A stretch of DNA of 6,213 bases from Bacteroidales bacterium (GTDB taxonomy: Bacteria > Bacteroidota > Bacteroidia > Bacteroidales > UBA7960). The notes below the pieces were generated by a model. That model ran no database searches and was not told the DNA's origin. It saw only the letters and a list, made by a program, of their open reading frames with translations. Location of the stretch: the NCBI GenBank assembly GCA_007125275.1, contig SLDN01000184.1, positions 1 through 6,213 of the forward strand. The letters run 5' to 3'. Positions 1-5,863 of the stretch are shown one piece after another (position 1 is the first letter of the stretch; every line of letters begins with the position of its first letter). A program made the translations under genes and the position numbers.

Positions 1-973
1 TAACCCTGTAAATCGCTGATTCATGGGCGAATGTGCGGATCACCATCTCGGCAAGTTTATGCTGTATTGCGCCAAATGTGGCGATATGCACACAAAACTG
101 CTTGCGCTCGTTCGCGTATCTGACTGAGTCGGTGATGGCCATCTTTGATGCGCCAATTACATTGGCACCGAGCTTCATCCTGCCCATGTGCAATATGCTG
201 AGCGCGATTCTGAAGCCCTCTCCCCTTTTGCCAAGCAAGTTTTCAATAGGAACTTTTACATCATTGTAATAGATCTGAGCCGTGGATGAGCCTTTGATGC
301 CCATTTTATGTTCATCAGGTCCTATCACCACACCCGGCATGTCGGAATCAACGATAAAAGCACTGAGGATGCGGTCATTATCAATCTTGGCAAATACCAC
401 CTGCGTATCACAGAAACCGGCATTCGTGATCCACATTTTCTGGCCATTGAGAATGTAGTGCTTGCCGTCTTCTGACAGGGTGGCTGATGATTTCCCGGAG
501 TTGGCATCGCTTCCGGCACCGGGCTCAGTGAGGCAATAAGCACCGAGCAGTTCGCCTGTGGCCAGTTTTGTAACATATTTCTGGCGCTGTTCTTCACTGC
601 CATAATACATGATGGGCAGTGTGCCTATACCGCAATGCGCCATAAATGCCACTGAGAAGGAATAGCCGGCACCAATGGTCTCAGCAGCCAGCATCTGGGT
701 AACGAACGACTGTCCAAAGCCACCGTATTCTTCCGGAAGCGAAATGCCCATCAGACCAAGCTCACCTGACTTCTTGAGAATCTCCTTCATCAGTTCACGG
801 TCGCCTTTGTCCAGGTCATCAAGCCGCGGATGCACCTCTGTTTCAAGAAAGTCTGCACACGTCTGCGCAATCATTTGTTGTTCTTCATCATACTCCTCAG
901 GTACGAATACGTCTTTGGCGTCCACTTCCTGCACCAGGAACTCACCACTTTTTAAATATCTCTTTTTCTCCAT
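1..973 (-). CDS. Acyl-CoA dehydrogenase, FadE/VLCAD-like (5' part; C-terminus outside window)
   Basis: It oxidises acyl-CoA to trans-2-enoyl-CoA with FAD, the first step of beta-oxidation, and passes electrons to EtfAB. The frame is open from the ATG at 973 to the window edge, giving 324 residues. The start opens MEKKRYLKSG and follows the previous stop by 32 bases, with an A-rich leader and no Shine-Dalgarno. Visible family features are the N-terminal helical domain (about 28-140), the FAD/substrate motif YCLTEPGAGSDA (146-157), WITNAG (181-186), KMGIKGSST (223-231) and ERKQF (289-293). The N-terminal stretch before residue 30 and the overall layout resemble the long (about 600 residue) FadE/ACAD9/VLCAD group rather than the 380-residue short and medium-chain enzymes, so roughly 270 residues are probably missing. 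The usual catalytic glutamate region lies in the missing part. The family is certain; chain-length preference cannot be read from the sequence. Confidence 0.95.
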   Translation of the reverse strand, partial: MEKKRYLKSGEFLVQEVDAKDVFVPEEYDEEQQMIAQTCADFLETEVHPRLDDLDKGDRELMKEILKKSGELGLMGISLPEEYGGFGQSFVTQMLAAETIGAGYSFSVAFMAHCGIGTLPIMYYGSEEQRQKYVTKLATGELLGAYCLTEPGAGSDANSGKSSATLSEDGKHYILNGQKMWITNAGFCDTQVVFAKIDNDRILSAFIVDSDMPGVVIGPDEHKMGIKGSSTAQIYYNDVKVPIENLLGKRGEGFRIALSILHMGRMKLGANVIGASKMAITDSVRYANERKQFCVHIATFGAIQHKLAEMVIRTFAHESAIYRV

Positions 974-1005
974 TTTTTATCTGTTTTATTATTGTTGACA
1001 GGTGT

Positions 1006-1803
1006 TTAGTTGCCCAGGGAGAGGGCGATTAGTTCAGCTATGTCGTAATTCTTAATTTCATTTTCACGGTTCTTGTACTTGATTCCGTCTGTCATCATGG
1101 TCATGCAGAATGGGCAGGCTGTCGCAATGATCTCCGGGCTGGTTTCAAGAGCTTCTTCCGTTCGTTCAATAAAGACTTCCTTGTCGCCTTTTTCGGCCTC
1201 TTTAAACATTTGTCCGCCACCGGCGCCACAGCACAATGCGAGGTGTCTGGTCCTCTCCATTTCTATGAGTTGTCCGTTCAAAGCCCTTATGACCTTGCGT
1301 GGCGAATCGTATATGTCGTTGGCTCTCCCCAGGTAGCAGGGATCGTGATAGGTGATCCTTGCCCCGGAAAACTGCCCTGCATTGGGCTTCAAGTCACCAT
1401 TATCGATGGATGATTCCAAAAACTCCACATAGCTGATCACTTCGTAATGACCACCGAGCTCGGGGTACTCATTCTTGAACACATTGTAGCAGTGCGGACA
1501 GATGGTGATGATTTTTTTGATTTCGTAAGTCTCGAAAAGCTCTATAAGCTGGAGGGCCTGCATCTGGAAAAGCATTTCATTGCCGGCGCGCCGGGCAGGG
1601 TCACCCGTGCAGGTTTCCTCTGTTCCGAGCACAGCATAACTGGTACCAAGGTAGTTCAGTATGCTGGCAAAAGCCTTTGTCACTTTTTTATACCTGTCGT
1701 CGAAAGCACCGGCACACCCTACCCAGAACAGATATTCGGGATTTTCTCCTCTGGCGGCAAGTTCCGCCATCACGGGAACATTCATTTTTTCTTTTGTTGA
1801 CAT
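1006..1803 (-). CDS. CCG-domain iron-sulfur protein (HdrD-like half of an EtfAB:quinone oxidoreductase)
   Basis: This 265-residue soluble protein consists of two cysteine-rich CCG (DUF224) domains, as in HdrB/HdrD, GlpC and LutA. Domain one has C30, C65 in the motif ETCTGDPARR, and the pair C102/C105 (CPHC). Domain two has C156 in DPCYLGR, the full C191-C192-G193 motif, and C230/C233 (CPFC). Such domains hold noncubane 4Fe-4S clusters in HdrB; domain one lacks the second adjacent cysteine. There is no membrane segment or signal peptide, so it should act on the cytoplasmic face. The ATG at 1803 lies 12 bases after the stop of the membrane heme/ferredoxin-like gene and 32 bases before the acyl-CoA dehydrogenase. 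By comparison with fused EMO, mycobacterial EtfD and Bacillus FadF, it probably accepts electrons from EtfAB and relays them to the membrane subunit. Generic annotation as a glycolate or lactate oxidase iron-sulfur subunit is possible but fits the neighbours less well. Confidence 0.88.
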   Translation of the reverse strand: MSTKEKMNVPVMAELAARGENPEYLFWVGCAGAFDDRYKKVTKAFASILNYLGTSYAVLGTEETCTGDPARRAGNEMLFQMQALQLIELFETYEIKKIITICPHCYNVFKNEYPELGGHYEVISYVEFLESSIDNGDLKPNAGQFSGARITYHDPCYLGRANDIYDSPRKVIRALNGQLIEMERTRHLALCCGAGGGQMFKEAEKGDKEVFIERTEEALETSPEIIATACPFCMTMMTDGIKYKNRENEIKNYDIAELIALSLGN

Positions 1804-1815
1804 GCATTGTAATTA

Positions 1816-3123
1816 TTATCCTGCCCACTGCAGGCGGTCTTCGTTTGAAAATTGCCAGGGCGCACCATTGTTTTCTATGTTTGAGAAGGTTGCATTGATC
1901 TCACCGGGGGCAGAAGCTTTTTCCATAACCAGGTAGCGCCTGAGCTCCAATATGATGGCAAGAGGATCGATGTTAACAGGGCATTCCTGTACACAGGCAT
2001 TGCAGGTAGTGCAAGCCCAAAGCTCTTCATCCTTTATGCGGTCAAACAATGTCTGTCCGTCTTCAGCATCCTTTCCATGCTTCCTGATGTATTTGCCGAC
2101 TTCCTCTATCCTGTCGCGCACATCCATAACAATCTTCCTGGGGGATAGTTTTTTACCGGTGATGCTGGCCGGACAGGCCGATGTACACCGACCACACTCG
2201 GTACAGGTGTAGGCATCCATTAACTGTTTCCAGTTCAGGTCCGTAGCATCTCTTGCGCCAAACTGGCCAATGTCTTCCTCCGATGCAGAAGCCTCCGGCT
2301 GAAGGGCGGCATTTGGGTCCAGCATCATCTTGACTTCATTGGTGATGGCCGGCATGTTTGACATCTTACCCAATGAACCAAGCTTTGCATAATATACATT
2401 TGGAAACGACAGGAACACGTGAAAGTGCTTTGAGTATGGAATATAGTTCAGAAAGATCAATACGCCAATAATATGAAACCACCAGCCGGCGCGTTCAAGG
2501 ACAATGAGGCCACCATCACTCATTCCGGCAAACAATGGATGCATCAGATCGCTGATCAAAAATGAACCCATTGCCGCATAATACTCGTTGCCACGGCCTT
2601 GCAGCAAGCCATCGGCGGCATTCATCACCAGTATCGAGGACATGAGGAGTATCTCTGTGACCAAAATGATGTTGGCATCTGATCTTGGCCAGCTGGTCAT
2701 CTCGCGGTTCCAGAAGCGTCGCAGTTTGATGATGTTTCTGCGCGCAAGAAAAACAACACAGGCCAATATCACCAGCACGGCAAAAACTTCGAAAACAGAA
2801 ATCAGGATGGGGTAAACGCCTCCCAGAAATGCCAGAATGCGGTGGGTGCCAAAAATGCCATCAAGCAATATTTCTATCATTTCAATATTGATCACGATAA
2901 AGCCAACATAGACAAAAAGATGCATGATGGCGGAGATGGGTCTCGTGGTCATTTTCGACTGACCGATGGCAACGCGAAACATGTTTTTCCATCGTTGGTC
3001 CTTGTTGTCGTCAATGCAGACAGGCTTGCCCAACTTAATATTGCCTGCAATGCGCTGTACGTTTTTTGTAAACAGCCATGCAGCAGCAATGAGAAGCAGG
3101 CTAAAGATAAAGTTTACGATCAT
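1816..3123 (-). CDS. Membrane-bound heme b / 2x[4Fe-4S] subunit of a split EtfAB:quinone oxidoreductase (EMO-like)
   Basis: This 435-residue protein has about five hydrophobic segments (roughly 3-19, 62-88, 104-127, 150-172 and 211-229), followed by a cytoplasmic ferredoxin-like domain. The layout resembles NarI/HdrE joined to HdrC. Positive loops (ARRN and KLRR around 127-140) place the N-terminus outside and the iron-sulfur part inside. Two complete 4Fe-4S motifs are present: C307, C310, C313, C317 (CTECGRCTSACP) and C371, C374, C377, C381 (CTTCNACVQECP). Candidate heme ligands are H68, H217 and H235, with H94, H195 and H233 as alternatives. The ATG at 3123 comes 2 bases after the etfA stop, which argues for translational coupling and a shared function. 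Inferred role: take electrons from the CCG-domain protein of the next gene and reduce menaquinone in the inner membrane. It lacks the CCG domains of fused EMO/EtfD/FadF; these are encoded next door. Confidence 0.88.
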   Translation of the reverse strand: MIVNFIFSLLLIAAAWLFTKNVQRIAGNIKLGKPVCIDDNKDQRWKNMFRVAIGQSKMTTRPISAIMHLFVYVGFIVINIEMIEILLDGIFGTHRILAFLGGVYPILISVFEVFAVLVILACVVFLARRNIIKLRRFWNREMTSWPRSDANIILVTEILLMSSILVMNAADGLLQGRGNEYYAAMGSFLISDLMHPLFAGMSDGGLIVLERAGWWFHIIGVLIFLNYIPYSKHFHVFLSFPNVYYAKLGSLGKMSNMPAITNEVKMMLDPNAALQPEASASEEDIGQFGARDATDLNWKQLMDAYTCTECGRCTSACPASITGKKLSPRKIVMDVRDRIEEVGKYIRKHGKDAEDGQTLFDRIKDEELWACTTCNACVQECPVNIDPLAIILELRRYLVMEKASAPGEINATFSNIENNGAPWQFSNEDRLQWAG

Positions 3124-3125
3124 GG

Positions 3126-4097
3126 TTATGAAGCTTTGGATTCTTTTACGGCCTCAACCAGCTGTGGCAGTATTTTGGCTGCATCACCAACGATGCCGTA
3201 CTGGGCAGCTTCAAAGATGGGTGCATCCTTGTCGTTATTGATGGCAACGATGTATTTTGACGAGCTGATGCCTGCAAGGTGCTGTGTGGCACCGGATATT
3301 CCAATGGCAAAATATACATTCGGGGCGATGATCTTTCCGGTTTGTCCGGTATGCTCTTCGTGCGGGCGCCAACCCTCGTCCGACACAGGCCGTGAACAGG
3401 CTGTAGCACCATCCAGCAGCTCAGCCAGCTCTTCCAGCGGCCCCCAGTTATCGGCGGTCTTCATACCACGGCCGCCTGAGATCACTATTTCAGCATCTGC
3501 AAGCAGCACCTTGCCGGTTTGTTTATCCTGTTCTTTGATGGTAATGGCTGAGCTTATTCCTTTGAGTTCAGGGGTAAATGTTTCTATAACAGCATCTGAA
3601 GGAGACTCAAAAAGGTCGAAGGAGTTTTGTGTGAGGGTAATCAGCTTGACATCCGTTGTTAATTCAGTACGGGCAAGTGCGCCACCTGAAAAGACGCGTT
3701 TTTTGATCACAAAAGGCGCAACGCTTTGCGGCAGCTCATGGGCAGCGGAGCAAATTGCTGCTTTTAGCCTGACAGAGAGCCTCGGTGCTAACGACTTACC
3801 GCTATTATTATTGGCCATTACAATAACCTGTGCCGATTCTTTGGTGCAAATATCGGAAATTACCTTCGTGTAGGTGCGGCTGTCAAAGTCCTGCAACTTA
3901 TCATCAGTTACTGTGATGATTTTTTTTATGCCGTAGGTTGCAAGCTTTTTAAGCTCCTCCTCCTCTACCCTGCCAATAGATATGGCGACGGCTTCAGCAT
4001 CAAGCATTTCAGAGACCTTTGCTGCGTATGAGGCAAGCTCAAACGACAGTTTTTTAAATTTTCCGTCCCAGTTTTCTGTGTAAACAATTACTGACAT
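3126..4097 (-). CDS. etfA: Electron transfer flavoprotein alpha subunit
   Basis: EtfA forms a cytoplasmic heterodimer with EtfB, binds the redox-active FAD, and carries electrons from acyl-CoA dehydrogenases to the respiratory chain. At 323 residues it is normal length. The N-terminal alpha/beta domain spans about 1-195. The C-terminal FAD domain shows GGRGM (208-212), SRPVSDEGW (235-243), HTGQTGK (249-255), GISGATQHLAG (266-276) and AINNDKDAPIF (285-295), followed by YGIVGD (300-305). These are the flavin-contact motifs of the family. The substitutions HTGQTGK for the usual QVGQTGK and AQYGIVGD for ADYGIVGD are mild. The ATG at 4097 gives a start, MSVIVYTENW, that fits the family. It follows etfB by 35 bases and precedes the membrane subunit gene by 2, so the quinone oxidoreductase is translated directly after it. 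No Shine-Dalgarno is seen. Confidence 0.97.
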   Translation of the reverse strand: MSVIVYTENWDGKFKKLSFELASYAAKVSEMLDAEAVAISIGRVEEEELKKLATYGIKKIITVTDDKLQDFDSRTYTKVISDICTKESAQVIVMANNNSGKSLAPRLSVRLKAAICSAAHELPQSVAPFVIKKRVFSGGALARTELTTDVKLITLTQNSFDLFESPSDAVIETFTPELKGISSAITIKEQDKQTGKVLLADAEIVISGGRGMKTADNWGPLEELAELLDGATACSRPVSDEGWRPHEEHTGQTGKIIAPNVYFAIGISGATQHLAGISSSKYIVAINNDKDAPIFEAAQYGIVGDAAKILPQLVEAVKESKAS

Positions 4098-4132
4098 ATA
4101 CTTTTGATGTTAAATGGTTCGACAAGAATGGA

Positions 4133-4882
4133 TCAAATCACTTTTGCTTCGTTTTGCAGCAATGTGATCAATAGTTTTGGGTCATCGGCATCGATGAATT
4201 TGCAGGCTGCCCTTGGCGGAGGTGCTTCAAAGCCGTGAAGAGCGGTTGCCGGCTCAGCCTGTTTGGGCTCAGATACCTGGATGGGCTTTTTCCTGGCCAG
4301 CATGATGCCGCGCATGGCTGCTATTCGTGGTTCTTTGGCAATTCCCTTTTGAACGATGCCCACAAAAGGAGCTTTTACAACCAGCTGCTCCTTGCCGCCG
4401 TCTATTTCGCGGGTCACATTGATTTCACCACCGGAAACATTCAAGCCTGAGATGCCTGATACTGAGGTATAATCCAGAAACTCGGCCAGCATACCGCCAA
4501 CGTTGGCCCCGTTGTAATCGCTCGATTCGATGCCACAAAGAATGATATCAAACGAGCCGGCCTTCACCACTTCGGCGAGCTCTGCAGCCACCTGCATGGC
4601 ATCTGTGGCCTCGGTGTTCACGCGATAAGCATCATCGGCACCAATGGCAAGGGCTTTGCGAATCGTAGGCTCTGAGGTTACGGGACCTACATGGGCTACC
4701 GATACCTTAGCGACACCGCTCGAAGCATCATCTTTCAGTTCCAGCGCGCGCGTAAGCGACAACTCATCCCAGGGGTTGATCACCCATTGAATGCCGGCAG
4801 TGTCCAGTTTCTTGCTGTCGTCCGTAAACTTCACCTTCGTGGTGGTGTCAGGAACATTGCTTATGCAAACTAAAATATTCAT
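4133..4882 (-). CDS. etfB: Electron transfer flavoprotein beta subunit
   Basis: EtfB pairs with EtfA; in ordinary ETFs it binds AMP and carries the loop that docks on the partner dehydrogenase. The protein has 249 residues, the usual size. Recognisable parts are the start MNILVCISNVPDTTTK, NPWDE (36-40), GADDAYRV (81-88), the nucleotide-binding turn CGIESSDYNGANVG (116-129), TREIDGG (157-163), VKAPFV (169-174) and EPRIAAMRGIMLARKKP (184-200), the region that matches the EtfB signature. Its C-terminal arm (about 205-249) should wrap around EtfA. It is the first gene of the five-gene electron transfer group, with a 90-base gap to fabI that holds a hairpin/T-run and a TATATTTG element. The gene context (acyl-CoA dehydrogenase plus quinone oxidoreductase, no FixCX or CarC-like partner) favours a non-bifurcating ETF, but sequence alone does not prove this. 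Confidence 0.96.
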   Translation of the reverse strand: MNILVCISNVPDTTTKVKFTDDSKKLDTAGIQWVINPWDELSLTRALELKDDASSGVAKVSVAHVGPVTSEPTIRKALAIGADDAYRVNTEATDAMQVAAELAEVVKAGSFDIILCGIESSDYNGANVGGMLAEFLDYTSVSGISGLNVSGGEINVTREIDGGKEQLVVKAPFVGIVQKGIAKEPRIAAMRGIMLARKKPIQVSEPKQAEPATALHGFEAPPPRAACKFIDADDPKLLITLLQNEAKVI

Positions 4883-4930
4883 AAAAGAAATGTTTTATGT
4901 GGATGTATTAAACTTGTTTAAAAACGGGTA

Positions 4931-4938
4931 CAAATATA
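4931..4938 (-). promoter_or_regulatory. Probable -7 promoter element for the etfB operon
   Basis: On the minus strand this reads TATATTTG, a perfect match to the Bacteroidota -7 consensus TAnnTTTG. It sits about 48 bases upstream of the etfB ATG in the only sizeable gap of the window. The expected TTTG at -33 is not present at the usual distance; that position falls in the hairpin and T-run just upstream. The element is therefore half of a consensus promoter. No other TAnnTTTG was found by eye in the short gaps between genes. Confidence 0.45.
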
Positions 4939-4947
4939 GCAATAATT

Positions 4948-4967
4948 AAAAACTGAAGATGCCTTCA
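4948..4967 (-). terminator. Short hairpin with T-run after fabI, possible intrinsic terminator
   Basis: Reading the minus strand, TGAAG-GCAT-CTTCA forms a perfect 5-base-pair stem with a 4-base loop, followed by G and TTTTT and then an AT-rich stretch. It starts 5 bases after the fabI stop codon. The stem is short and has only two G-C pairs, so termination would be partial at best. Its position between fabI and the etf promoter element supports a boundary between transcription units. Confidence 0.42.
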
Positions 4968-4972
4968 TGGCT

Positions 4973-5842
4973 TTACTTTTTGCCCATCACGCGTTCTCTT
5001 TCCGCGATATCGTCAAAGCACTCGCCCTGGCACGTAAAACAGCTCTGGATGAGTGTTTCGCTGATACCCATGGTTGAGTAACCGCCATCATGGAAGAGGT
5101 TCTGCATCGTTACTTTTCTTGTCAGGTCAGAAAACATCATGACGCAAAAGTTTGCACAATCTTCTGAGGTGGCATTGCCTAAAGGCGACATACAATGGGC
5201 ATAAGCATAAAAGCTTTTGAATCCTCCCACCCCGGTTCCTGCTGTCGTGATCGTTGGTGACTGTGAGATGCTGTTGATTCTTACCTTGCGTTTTTTACCA
5301 TAATGATACCCAAAGCTGCGCACGATGGATTCGAGCATTGCTTTCGCCTGCGCCATGTCACTATAGGTTGAATAGGTGCGCTGGGCTGCAATATAGCTCA
5401 ATGCAACCACCGACCCCCATTCATTGATGGCGTCCATTTTGTAAGCTGTTTGCAATACCTTGTGAAGCGAGATGGCCGATACATCCAGGGTTTTATTCAG
5501 GTAGTTGTAATCAAGGTCGGTGTAGTGCAGTCCCTTGCGCACGTTCGGCGACATACCGACTGAATGCAAAATGAAATCGAGATTCCCTCCCAGGATGTTG
5601 CGACTTTCGGTGATCAGGTTCTCAATTTCGTCTACCTGCGTAATGTCAGCGGATATCACTTCACTGCCGGTTTGCTCGCCCAAACGAAAAATATCGCCCT
5701 TTCTCAATGCGATGGGTGCATTCGTAAGTACAAATGATGCACCTTGTTCGTGTGCCTTGAGGGCAACCTGCCAGGCTATTGAGTGTTCGTCAAGGGCACC
5801 AAAAATGATCCCTTTTTTTCCTTTAAGTAGATTTTCTTTCAT
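4973..5842 (-). CDS. fabI: Enoyl-[acyl-carrier-protein] reductase (FabI), with cysteine-containing C-terminal tail
   Basis: FabI reduces trans-2-enoyl-ACP with NAD(P)H, the final step of each fatty acid elongation cycle. The protein has 289 residues and the SDR fold: nucleotide-binding start KGIIFGALDEHSIAW (10-24), LHSVGMSPN (92-100), and the catalytic set Y150, Y160, K167. The 10- and 7-residue spacing is the same as in E. coli FabI (Y146, Y156, K163). SQSPTITTAGTGVGGF (193-208) occupies the place of the substrate-loop motif GPIRT and is the Bacteroidota form. DGGYSTMG (252-259) is the usual end of the fold. Beyond it comes an extra tail of about 25-30 residues with C268, C271 and C275 (CFTCQGEC), which standard FabI proteins of about 262-270 residues do not have. 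The ATG at 5842 lies 21 bases after the recN stop, so it may be transcribed with recN; no promoter is seen in the gap. Confidence 0.95.
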   Translation of the reverse strand: MKENLLKGKKGIIFGALDEHSIAWQVALKAHEQGASFVLTNAPIALRKGDIFRLGEQTGSEVISADITQVDEIENLITESRNILGGNLDFILHSVGMSPNVRKGLHYTDLDYNYLNKTLDVSAISLHKVLQTAYKMDAINEWGSVVALSYIAAQRTYSTYSDMAQAKAMLESIVRSFGYHYGKKRKVRINSISQSPTITTAGTGVGGFKSFYAYAHCMSPLGNATSEDCANFCVMMFSDLTRKVTMQNLFHDGGYSTMGISETLIQSCFTCQGECFDDIAERERVMGKK

Positions 5843-5863
5843 AAGATATAAAGATTTAGATAA

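Larger units (their letters stand above)
1..4938 (-). other. Predicted operon: etfB - etfA - EMO-like membrane subunit - EMO-like CCG subunit - acyl-CoA dehydrogenase
   Basis: Five co-directional genes are separated by 35, 2, 12 and 32 bases. None of the gaps holds a convincing hairpin or promoter element. Together they encode the source of electrons (acyl-CoA dehydrogenase), the soluble carrier (EtfAB) and the probable membrane quinone reductase. The upstream boundary is the hairpin/promoter pair after fabI; the downstream end is outside the window. The operon call is inferred from spacing, strand and shared function. Confidence 0.8.

Noticed and set aside
33..998. Shorter open frames on both strands within the acyl-CoA dehydrogenase region
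   Set aside because: The minus-strand frame ending at 973 is open throughout and matches the family end to end; the others show no family motif.
981..1001. CTGT/ACAG inverted repeat between the CCG gene and the acyl-CoA dehydrogenase gene
   Set aside because: Only four base pairs with a 13-base loop and no proper T-run after it; too weak for a terminator or operator.
1805..1807. An ATG 4 bases upstream of the CCG-protein start
   Set aside because: It is out of frame with the CCG protein; the ATG at 1803 gives the family-like start.
1816..3123. Reading the membrane protein as a nitrate reductase gamma subunit or a succinate dehydrogenase part
   Set aside because: The membrane part is NarI-like, but two 4Fe-4S motifs are fused to it and the neighbours are etfBA and an acyl-CoA dehydrogenase; no NarGHJ or Sdh genes are present.
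2842..3873. A 343-codon open frame on the plus strand, opposite etfA and the membrane subunit gene
   Set aside because: It covers parts of two clearly recognisable minus-strand genes, its translation is rich in serine, cysteine and alanine runs without any known motif, and it spans the junction of the two real genes. It is a by-product of their codon use.
4098..4132. Possible promoter or regulatory site between etfB and etfA
   Set aside because: The 35 bases contain no TAnnTTTG or TTTG pair and no palindrome; it reads as a plain intra-operon spacer.
5843..5863. Possible promoter for fabI in the AT-rich gap after recN
   Set aside because: The gap is 21 bases and has no TAnnTTTG; AT-richness alone is not enough. 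A promoter inside recN cannot be excluded.
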